The notes under the pieces were generated by a model. The model did not search any database. It saw nothing but the letters and a program-made list of their open reading frames with translations, and was not told the origin of the DNA. The position numbers and the translations under genes were made by a program. Below are positions 26,101 to 38,100 of a DNA stretch of 64,000 nt, piece after piece; position 1 is the stretch's first letter; every line of letters starts with the position of its first letter. The DNA comes from Lepturacanthus savala (Eukaryota > Chordata > Actinopteri > Scombriformes > Trichiuridae), in the NCBI GenBank assembly GCA_030544235.1, contig CM060470.1, positions 24,606,098 to 24,670,097 of the forward strand. Direction: 5' to 3'.

Positions 26101-29100
26101 ATCGGGAAACTTACCAATTACACATGGCTCAATTTTACAACATTTTGTTCCCAGCATGGTGGAGCTGAGTCGGATAGCCTATCAGGAACCAGAGCTGCCT
26201 CTTTCCCAGAAGAAGTCGGAGGTCATCCTCGCGAAAAAAATGCTGTTAACTGGAGAGGTAGTGAATGGAGGCTCCCTCCCTGCCCCGCCCCGGCACACCC
26301 CAGTCTGCAGCTTCGACTCCCAGAACAGGTTCCGTGGAGAAGCTCCCCTGGCTGAGCCCTCTTCAAGCCAGTTTAAAGGTATTTGCAACATTTCCTTGGT
26401 CCTGGACATTAATCAACCTGAACATCACTGTTTTCAGGTCCAGTGTTCTATGTTAAGAATAAAGTGTTTAATCTTACCTATAAGAATCTGGAGCACTGGT
26501 TTTCAAAGTGTGAGGCGCACCTCCCCTTGAGGGCACCAAAGGGCTTCAGGGTAGGTGCGCGAGAGAAAATATAAACCTGAAAAGAAAAAAAAAAAAGTGT
26601 AAACATCTGGCAAGGGATAGAGTTTTAGTTGTAGTAGTCAGTGAAAGTGAGAGATTCCCACTAAAATAAAGCAAAATAAGGTGGATTGGTTTATCAATGT
26701 TATCGAAAGGGTTTACGCATTATGTTAAAAACCACGATATGAAGAGTAGCTGGACACAGTGATGATAAAAATCTCTGATGTTATTATTTGATATGATGAA
26801 TTCCACAAAAAAAGCCCGTTAATGATTGTTTTCAAAAATATGTAAACACAAAAAAAATTTAATGTGAAAACCAATGTTAAAAACATACATGGATGATTAA
26901 AATTAAAAATATGTTGAACATACCAACATGTTTAATATTTACAAAAATAAAGATGTGTATAACATTTATTGTTTAAAACGTGTTTTTAAAACCTGTGTGG
27001 AACATACAAAGCAACAACAATAACTAATAATAGTAATCATTATTAGGAGGTGGGGGTGAAGGAGGGCAACATGCTTTTGAGTTCTTTTAGGGGATGCTTA
27101 CAATCCCACACTTTGAAAACCTCTGATCTAGAGAATTAGCCTACAATAACATCTCCTTTTTTTCTTCATTGTCTTAGCCGTTGCTGCTAAGGTGGAGGTT
27201 AAAGCAGCACCCAGCATTGAGTCGCTGACGGAGGCCATTCCGTCGTCAGACGTTCCCAGTGCCTTTGGTCTGCCCTCGGCTGTTACTGAAGAGACTGGAG
27301 AGCCCAGTGATTCATATCAAAGCCTGGCCCAAACAGCAGAGACCCAGCAGCTGCAGCTGTTCCAGCCTATAACCCAACCTCAACCTGTCAAACCACCATC
27401 ACCTCCACCCAAACCTCAGCCTGTGTACAGCGATGAGGTGCAAAAGATCTTTCTACTCTTTCTCAGGATAATTTCATCCTTATTGAATTTCCTGACCTGT
27501 AGTTACTGTTCTTTTGTGAGTCTCTGGATGTTGAAACTTATTATCAAAATATTTGAGTCTGTCTTACTTACTGCTGCAAATAATGCAGCTACAATTCAAA
27601 GAGATTCAGTTTATTATATTGTAAGACAAAAAAAAGCACAATTTACAGCAAATTCCCTATGAATATGCAAATATTTAATTTCAGAAGATTTCCTGCAGGA
27701 CATGTTCTTAGTGTTTATAGTATTTATTTGTATAGCACATTTCAACAACAAGGTAATTCAAAGCGCTTTCCATAAAATATTACAATTATCAAGATACAAT
27801 TTAAAAACAGTCGATTGAAAGGGGAAAATTAAAATGTAGTAATTAAAAATTAAAAGTTGAGAATTAAAATCAGTAGTCAAGTCTACTGACAATAAAATTT
27901 TTCTAGCTTGGTTTGTACGGCTTTAAAATCACTGATCGACACTAAGTGCTGACTTTTAATCGTTCCTCATTGGTTCCAAAAACAGCTACCACAGTTCTAT
28001 ATTTATATTATCGGAGAAAGTTTTGGCACATTGGATAAAACTACTTGTGATGTTGCAAATTATGCTTATAGGCCCACTCATTAAAAAGGGAATTTTAATG
28101 AGCACAAAAAATTCCCACTTTCAGCAGATACATTTGGAAACAAACGTCTAGTATCACTCTGTACATACATTACTCAGCACAGTGAAGCTCAAACATTCAA
28201 CTATAGCAACAAGAAGAACAACATCTTTGAGTGGAGGGGGGCTTTAACTATATCAGCTCTTTGTTTTCAGTGTCTGTGAGACAATTAGTTTGTTGTTCCT
28301 GCAGGACATTACAGCAGAACTGGACTGTGTTATTGGAGAAGTGGTTGAAGCAGCAGTCAGAGAGGTAGCCAACGCTGGTGCCAGCTATGCAGCAGCAGCT
28401 CTCGCGTAAGTTTAAAAATGATCTTTTAAATGTCCTTCTATTTCTGTACCGGCTCAAATCACACAGTATGTTTGAATGCACACCATAATGATTTTAAAAC
28501 TTGTGGTCCTTCTACCTGCGGTTCTGCAGTGAGAGCAGTGTGGAGGCAGAGTCACTATTGAATGAGGTGTTGGGACAGATGCTACAAGAGATGTCACTAA
28601 CTGAGATCCAGCTGGAACAACGACGTGTTGCCGAAGAGAAACGCAAGCTTGAAGAAGCCAGGTTAGTCCACTGATAATGAAAGACAGTTTGGTAATGACC
28701 ATTTATTGATTACAACACATTCAAATCACCTAATCAGAATAAAGGCTCCTTAATAGGGCTCCAGAGAGGAGATGTAAAACTACTTTGAGTTGATTTTTGG
28801 TACTTAAATGCAAAATATATATCAATCAAAATAATCACAAAAGTTGGAGTCCAGGACATCATACTATGAGATGAATAACCTCAGATGTATCTCTCAAAAC
28901 AAAAAGAACCAGTGATTTAAACTGTTAAAACTACTGAATAAAGCAATTTCACTAAAATACAGGGCTTCACTGATGATGTTTAGGGGCAGCAGACATCAGG
29001 ATTTGGTGGCAAGCTTTTAATATGTACTTTTATTGTAAAAAGAGGTTCTATAAGTTTTATTTATTCAAGCAGACATACACAGAGCTGCAAACTGTTCACT

Positions 29101-32100
29101 CAAACATTTGGACAAGGGCTACACTATCGTTGTATTTTCCCCAAATATATGAGCATATGAAACCTCCCTGTGCCCAATGTCATGCTGTTTAAAAGCAATC
29201 AGACATAATCTAAAAAAAAACCTCTAAGGGCTCTAATTAGTATATAGACTCCAGTATGAATGAAGAATGTTTATCTTCTGGTAGAAATAAGTATAATTTC
29301 CAACTTATTATGGACAACATGTTCACCCATAGCTACTTTCTCTTATCTTCATGTGTTACATCCTCTGTATTGGCCGTTTTTGGTAAAATTCCAAAATGAG
29401 TCACGGTCACGTCTGGAGAACAATCTGCAGATGCACCCTAGTCGACAAAGACACATAGCGCATCATTTCAGACAGAGGAGAAATGCTATTTTCATGGATG
29501 AGTAGATATAGGAAAAGCATTGTTCCAAAGATCCACATGGTAGACTATAAATGAATTAGTATCCCCTAGTTTGGATCTGAGGTTGTGTTCTCACCAGCAG
29601 GACCGCACCAAAGTGGACCGAGACCATCTCTTTGTGGAGGTCTCTACGCGCGCGATTTATTGCACCAGAGTGTGACTGATGCTTCACACCAACGAAAACA
29701 AAAAGAACTAAACACCTTTCATATGAATGAACCGTTCATCTGAACTGCTGCTGGTGTGAAAGCACTCAATGATGCAAAAACTGCAGCAAAGCATTAGATG
29801 TCTTCAGGGCTGATAAAATATCATCTTGCATATTCAAAGCACAAACCCACACTTCTTTTTCTATCATGTCTGTTGCAGGAGGCGACAGGAGCATGAGGCG
29901 TTCCTCGTCCAGTACAGCTTCTCTCTCTGCACAGAGCTCACCTACGAAGTCATAGACGAGACTGTCAAGGAGACCGCCGCTGATGAGATCCAGTAAGGAC
30001 TTCAAACAACAAAATTCTGATCTGGTGTTAATGTTTTCCTTCAGGCTGTGTTGGCAAAACAAACTCACGAAATCTCTGACCTTTTTTTTTCAGGCAAGCA
30101 GTGGATGAGAAAAAACAATGTGTGGCGAAATGCACTGAGGAGGTCTGTGCCAGTCTAGTCGAGGAGACCTTAAGAGAAGACATTGCTCTGTTGGTTAAAG
30201 AAAGTCATGATGTTGAGATGAAGCTTATCCACAAGTACATCAACAGGTAGGACACAGAGAATAGGGAAAGACAGTGAAATACTCACAACATCAACTAAAA
30301 AACATCAAACATTTCACTGAAACTAACCAACCAATTTGATGGATCACTCTACCAGTTCAGCTCTTATGTTTCTTTGACTGTTAGTCACATCAAACTCAGT
30401 GTTCCGATATAGCTGCGGCGGCATGGCACGGTGGTGTGCATCCTTTTTATCTAATTTCTTTTGATAGATATTCAAAACAGCATTATTATCATTAAAAGAT
30501 AAATCCCACAGACTTGTGTATCACAGCGCTATCCTGCAGCAGCACTTTAAAGGTTTAAATAATGTTCCCTATCACAGCACTCCCCTCATGGTGCTTCCTA
30601 GCACTTTTGTTACAATTCACAGCTCCATTCCTGTTTCTTCCTGCACCGATCGTGCAGCCAGCGTAAGGAAAGTACTGTAACGTCTGTCAAAAACCACACG
30701 CTAAGACACTACTACTTTATTCCTCATGCTAACACAGGCTACTGTGGGCCGCAGCTGACACCAAAACAACAACATTTGTAATAAAAGTTCAGAAGTGCCG
30801 TCATTTCTTCTTTCAGAGGAGAACCACACTCTACACACTAGCCGCAGCATCTTACTGCAAGACGTGTTCACAGATCCTCAGAAAAATTCCAGTGCCATCA
30901 CCTCACTGAACAGAATCTGGTCTTATACTCATTTCTTTATAAACACACGGGTCATTATGATTTACAGGAAACAATACGAAGTAAGACATTTATCATCTGT
31001 CCACAAACATGAAAAATCTACTTGAGCTTCCACTTTTTTACAGGAATGTATACTTACTATGGGCAGTGCGCTAGTTTTATTAAAAATGTAAAATAATTTA
31101 ATCAATTGGCAAGCATAGGCCTGGCCAATATCAAATGTAATGATATATAAAAATAACTTTTATTTCTGTCTATCTCTTTCTGTCTTTACTATTGTTTTTG
31201 TGTTTTTACTTAATTTAAATTTGTCTGTATGGTCAGTGATAGACTGCTTGAATAAAAACCAGTATACTTACTAGCTGATTCTTTTTTTCCCCCTTTCATC
31301 CATACAACCAGGTGGCGTGATGTGGTTGCAGTGCGTCGGCAGCTGAAGAGACAGATGAGAGGTTTCCCTGCAGCTCCTTGCTGTGTGGACCCTCGCTTTA
31401 AACTGCAGGCTCTGGCTCCCAGCGCCCCTGCACAGCCCTGCATAGCAGACCTGGCCCGTGGCGTGGTGAACCTGGGGAACGCAGGAACGGTAGCCCTGTC
31501 CAGCACCAGGTATTTTGTCCTCAATGTTTTTAAACTGCACATATGGATAATTTTAATGAAAGACCTTGTGAATACATTTACCTTTTTAGTCATGTTCACA
31601 ACATATATCTTTTGGTTTCATTTACACTGGGATAGATCCCTCTTATTGATCCATCAGATATGAAAAGCCAGGTCCTACTACCAGTAACATCTTCTGTATC
31701 TTGTTAAGATTGTTGAAAATGAGACAAGAAGCGATCCACCAGATGAGAGTCCACCATTACTTCCAGAAGCTGCTCGAGTAAGTGATGAGTTGATCACTAT
31801 GATTTTTAGTTGATCCGTCTCACAAAACAGCATTTTCATCTCTTTTCTCCTTTTTTTTTTTCCAATTGCTCTCAGTGAGACCGTGTGGGCGCCGCTCAAC
31901 CTGCCTGCACTCGTAACAGAAAGCATCCACAATCCACCTGACAGAATCTTCTGGAAAGCTGTTCTCCTCTTACCCAGCGACCATGAGAGTGTGGCCAGCG
32001 TGGCAGACATGTAAGCAGCTGCACTTCAGCATGATAGAAATTTGCAAACATTATGTTCATCAGAACTTCCTTCTGAAAACAGCTGTCTTTGGATACTGGA

Positions 32101-35100
32101 AACATTGTCAGTGAGAGTCAGATGCACCACACAGTAAATGTCCACACTGAAATTCTTCAGCCTTGATTTAAAAGCAGTGGTTCTCAACCTTTTTGAGTTG
32201 CAACCCCAAATGTACCATCCACTACTGTCCATGACCCCCTTTTGAATAAATCTTTTTAATTTTAGAAAACTAACCAGAACGTACCTAAAAGCCTTAACAA
32301 GACACAATGATGAGAAAACAGGCCATGGTTCATTTTAAACATTTATGCTGCTGAGACTTTTCCCTACTCTATTTGCTGGGGTTCATCATATTCATGATGC
32401 TCTAACTTATTCAGATGAGGCTTTGGTGAAATATTTTTATATGGACATAGATTTCATTTAATACCTGAAAATATTCACAAAAAATCAATAAATATACTTT
32501 TTTATCATTCTATTTGCTATAGTTACGGCAGACAGTAACTGGGTTAGAGTAATAAAATGCCTCTTTGAGACCAACCACTCATTGTCCTGCTAACGTCTGT
32601 TCGGGTGGTATATTAATTTTGTGTTTATATTTTTCCAGAACTTATTTGGCAATCCCCAGAAACCATCTTGTGACCCCAATTGGGGTTGGGACCCCTAAGG
32701 TTCAGGTTCTGATTTAAAAGAACAGAGTTTCAGCAGACCTGCTGTTTTCTGGGAGTTTGTTTTAGATATGTGGAGCATAAAAACTAAACCACTACATAAA
32801 CTTGTCAGATAAAAGTTAATTGTCTGTTAAGGAAATATAATTTAACAAAGAGGTCAGTTGTGTCAGGCCAATGTTTAAGTATCCTAAAAATTCAATTCAA
32901 TGCATTCTCTATGAAGACACCCTGCATACAGTTTGTTTCATTCACTGTGTTCTCTCTTGTCTGCTGTGGCTCCAGGATCCTGTCGGACTGGCTGGAGGTG
33001 AAGCTCGGTGGTGGCCAGGAGTCAGAGGTCAGGGAAGGGCCTCCAGAAGGTGCAATGAAGGCCCTCTGTGTCACCAACACACTGCAGCAGAAGGGACAAT
33101 GCACTCACAAAGTCCATGTCAGCGTTAAGGTTAGATCACACTGCAGCTGATGTGAACAGGAGATGGAAATAATTTGGGTTTAAAATTATTACCGGATAGC
33201 AGCAGGATAAGTGTGTGTTGAAATGGTTTTCATATACACCTGCTGGCCATTTAGAAAATAGAACCCAGACCATGGCATAATAAAGTAATAAGTTGCTTAA
33301 ATTATTGTATTTAATGAAAAACTAACATTGATGAAAATATTTATATTGACTCAATCTATGTAACTTTTAATTATTTAGGTAGATGAATATATTTGTTGTT
33401 ATGGGACTTCCTGACCATTCTTCCTCTGGTGTGTGCAGGTGTCCAGAGGCCCACTCACTGAAGACGGCCTGTCCAAGATGGAGGAGTGCTGTGAGCTCCA
33501 GGGGACGGGAGCCCTGATCATGTTGCTCCCCTGCTTGCCTGCCGAACCCGAGCAGGACGAGCAGGACGTCCCTCTGCTGTCAGCCCTGCTGCAGCTCAAA
33601 CAGCTACAACAAGCCAGCACCTGGCACAGCCCGCTACCTCTGGTTATTCTGGTGCCAGGGCCTGTGAGATGCACAGTGAAACTTCAGGAAGGTAAATGAC
33701 AACATAAATGAGTTTCTAGGTGATTTACTCAAAATCAAAAGCAGTGGTTATTGGGTTATTGAAGCTACTGATGGACATTGCATTATGTCAAATGCTATTC
33801 ATGAAAAAGTGGCTGAATTAATTTAAAGGACACATGTTGACCGTTGTTGGTCCCTCGCCCCTCAGACCTGATGCTGGATGCACTTTTGAAAGACGGCCTG
33901 ATCTCTGAGTACATCGTTATGTTCATTCCAGAGAGCACAAGTGATCTGCAGGGCTCCAAACAGGTAATACACATGCACCATTGAAAAACATCAATTTTCA
34001 AGCAGCAGGATTCATTATAGTGATGGTGTGTTTAAGACTTAATTTTTTTTTATCTAAATCTATGGCCTTCTCACTATCTCCAACTTCTCCTTTCCTTGTT
34101 TTGTACATCTAGCTAAGTCATGCTCTGCGGTGGCTGCTGGCCCATGCACCGCCTCCCACGCCCCTCTCCTGTCGGACTCTGCTGCAGCTCATAGAGGCCG
34201 GCCTCAGTCGGGAGTTGAATCCCAGGGTTTGTGCTCACCGTCAGGAGCGGGCAGCTGCAGGTCTCCCCTCCCAGGACCCTGCACCCATCATTCAGCTGTA
34301 CAACACTGTCCTGGCTCACATTGCTGAAAGAGTGTCGTCCCAAGATCTCTCCGTACTCTCATGGCCGCCAGGCGAGTTCTGTCAGCCTGACAACCGCGAC
34401 TTTGTCCCTCATCTGGGTTGGAACTCTGCTGCACATCTGGCCTGGCTACACAAAGTCATCCTCAGCCTGCAGCTGCCACAGTGGGGTCAACTGGCTAAGA
34501 CCGGTCAGTGATGCAGGAAATATTTTTTAGGATTTTATTTTATTACTTTATTTTAGTAACAAAGAGACATAAAGTAAAGACTATGAACCAAGTTCTACTT
34601 TTCTTTATTATCTTTCCCCCTCTAGACTCCTGGTCCAAGCTCTGCACCTCCATCTTTGAATATGCTGCTCAGATCTCTGTCTCACGCCTCAGTCAGCCTC
34701 TCATAATGTCACGGCTGGAAAACCTACTGGAAAACGTCAGACGTCAATGTACCAGAATCCCTGGATCCAAGGTATCCTGGAGCAGCTGGGGTGACAGAGA
34801 TGAGGACGAGGGTCCCACCTTCAGTCAGATCCCTTGGGAGGAAGTGCTGGAGGTTTGCATAGACCACAAGCTGAAAGACTGGCAGTTCCCTGAACCACCT
34901 ATCTGTGAAGGTATTATTATATTGTACAATAACTATTTTTCATCTGTAGCTTCTGATAAATTGTGACTTGTATCATCAATATGATGGAAATGTATATTCT
35001 TTTTTAAGATGCTGTGACAGAGGATGGGGAGATCCTAGTTTACTTCTCCACAGAAAGCTTGAAGGGCTTTCAGCCACCTGAAGAATGGAAGGAGGCCCTG

Positions 35101-38100
35101 ATACAAACACACCGGGAGAAGCAGGAAGTAAAGAAAGGGTAAGCATGTCCAAAGAGCCTGTGGAAGTGTCATTGATGGCTTGTTTATTAATATAACATTA
35201 CACATGACACAAAATTGAACCAAAGTAGACCTACCAATAGAAAAATATAACACAAATGTAATGAAACAAAAACTGAACATGTATCTGAATTTTCTTAATG
35301 TAATAACCCCACAAATGTAACAACCTTCCCACAAATGCATTTCACTCTCTTTTGGGTGTGTTTTATTAACCTCAGTTAAACATTTCTTGAAGATAAAAAA
35401 TATGGAAAAAACATGTTTTACTGGCTCTAAACAGGAATGAAAATGAGATAGAATAATGTTCTAGATCACGTGTCAAGCTCCAGTCCTGGAGGGCCGGTGT
35501 GGGTGCAGGTTTTTGTTCCAACCAAGGAGCTACACACCTGTTTCTACTAATCAGCCACTACAGCCCTTGCTAAGGACGTTCATTAGTAGAATCAGGTGTG
35601 GTACTGCTTGGTTTGAACAAAAGCCTGCACCCACACCGGCCCTCCAGTACTGCAGTTTGACACCCCTGTTCTAGATGGATAGTTCATTTAATGATAAGAT
35701 GCAGATTTCTTAAATTCTTTACAATTTTAATTATATTGCAGGTAAATTTGCACTAGAACCTTTGCAGAAGTTAAATATGCTTGGTTGTAAATCTTTCATT
35801 GCTAGACTAACAGTATTTTTTCCTCTGACTTTAAAGTTTGATGCAGTAGATTTATGGTAAATTACATCCATAATACAATAGAGTATGTTGTACATATGTA
35901 TATTGCAAGTTGAAAGCAACTGTGAGCTTTTTTTTTCTTTTTGTCTTGGAGAGAAATCACCGGAGGTGGTCATAGGATAATTCACAATCAAGGAACATCA
36001 CCATGTCCTCCTCTGCTCTTTCTTCCTTTGCCCCCACAGCTCTCCCTGCCTCCATCCCTACCGTCCCCCTAGCCCCTCCAGTGCAAGTGCAGCTGCTTGT
36101 GCCACGCCCACCTCTCTGTCGCTCAGACAGAGGCTGTTCAGCAGCGGGACTGACTCTTATGAGGCCTTGACGGCTCCACTGCACACCTCCACAGCATTGG
36201 AGCTGCTAGCTGAAAAAGTCCTCCGGGACTTAGAAGAGGAGAATGCAGAAAGCAAAAGGTAGAGCTACAGCACTGCTCTTAGATATTTGCACTTTTGTCA
36301 AGTTTGACTTGAATAGAATGAGACGTTTTTCTCAGGTACAGTGGTGTGAAAACGTGTTTGCGGTTTCAGGTCATCATACAAATTTAAATATTATTCAAAG
36401 ACTGAATGAATGAATGTTTTAATATTAGGGGAGAAAAAAATCCAAACCTACATGGCCCTGTGCGAAAAAGTGATTGTGCCCCCTGCTAAAACATAACTAG
36501 TTTATCCCAAGTTCAATTTCTCTAGTCACACCCAGGCTTTATTACCAACACACCTGTTCTCAATCGAGAAATCACTTAAATATGACCTGCCTGCCAAAGT
36601 GAAGCAGACCAAAAGATCCTCAAAAGCTAGACATCATTCTGAGATATAAAAAGAAATACAGGAACAAATGAGAAAGAAAGTCATTGGGATCTGTCAGTCT
36701 GGAGAAGGTTATAAAGCCATTTCTAAAGCGGTGTCTATACAAAGGAGATGATTTAATCTGGCATGAGATTTAACCAAAACAAAGAATTAGTTCTTGCCAC
36801 ACAGAATTTATTCAAATCCCTCTCTCTACAGGACCACTGAGCAGCTTCAGCGTTGGCTGGATGGTGAACCTGTTGACCCCACTCCGACAGCCGTAACACA
36901 CAAAACCAAGACTCAGGATGGCGCTCTCACAGAGGTATGACGTCTCCACTCCCCTCACTCAGTGATCCAGGGGAGGGTTATATTCAGTCAATCTAGGAAA
37001 TAAACAGGTGCTGGTCATATGATTAGAATATCACAAAAAAGGTGATTTATTTCAGTAATTCCATTCAAAAAGTGAAACATGTAATATTATTATATTCATT
37101 CCTTACACACACTGATATATTTCAAATGTTTGTTCCTTTTAATTTTGATTAGAACTGGCAACTAATTGAAATCCCAAATTCAGTATCTGAGAAAATTACT
37201 ATTACTTAAGACTAGGGCTGTCAGATGATTAAACATTTTTAATCTGAATTAATCACTGTAGCTAAGAATTAATCATGATTAATCAACATTCCTAAATATG
37301 ACTAAAACAATCTATTTGTCTCTGTATATTGTTTGTACATTTTTTTTTATTATTTATGACACATCCATGTGAGGCATATCCTCTGTCTCCTTGTAAACAG
37401 CAGATATGATATTCAAGTAAAAGAAAACTTAGCAATTGTTTTATTTTTATTTTAGAAAACAATAGATAAAAAAACAATTGCATTTAAATAATAGAATGTG
37501 GCTCCTTTACTTAACTCCAACTTGACTGAATAGTATTTACCCACAACTGAAAACAGTCTGTTGCATAGAACAGTGGATGCTGGAGTAGCCAGATATTTGC
37601 GGGCAAGCAGAGCAGCTTGTCATCCTGAATGAGCAGCCCACCATTGCAAGGACAGTCCTCCATGTTGACACCTGTGTAAGTCTTTGTCAGGCTGCATCTC
37701 TTCATCAGATTCTGAATCTGAGCCCATCTGTAGAAGGTTCATCTTCTTTCTGGGGGGCTCAGCTTGAGACATCTGGGGAGACCTTGTATTCTGTTCATGC
37801 ATTATGCCTGCAAGTCTGGTCCACACCTCTTCTCTTTCACTCTTGGGCAGGCTCTTCAAGTCTTTGAAACGTGGATCCAGTGCAGTTGCAAGCTTCAGCC
37901 ATGCATTGTTGGTATTTTCTTGACAGGAGGCTAGATCCTCCTTGAATGTTGTCTTAGATTTCATCACATATGCAGGGTCCTCATCACTGATTTCCATTAT
38001 ATGATGCAAATGGCATAGGGCAGGCAGTATTACTGAGCAGGAGACATAGGCCCTCCACCCAGAACCTCAGTGATATACCTTCAATAGAACACACATACAC

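Noticed and set aside
29560..29765. Possible MITE in MCM3AP intron 15
   Set aside because: The GC-rich patch and GTGTGAAAGCAC end look repeat-like, but no inverted repeat or target duplication could be established.
30410..30450. GCGGCGGCATGGCACGGTGG as a further SINE head
   Set aside because: The similarity covers only about 20 bases and no body, tail or target duplication follows.
31322..31663. Apparent single-exon gene of 113 residues
   Set aside because: It is MCM3AP exon 18 read into the following intron.
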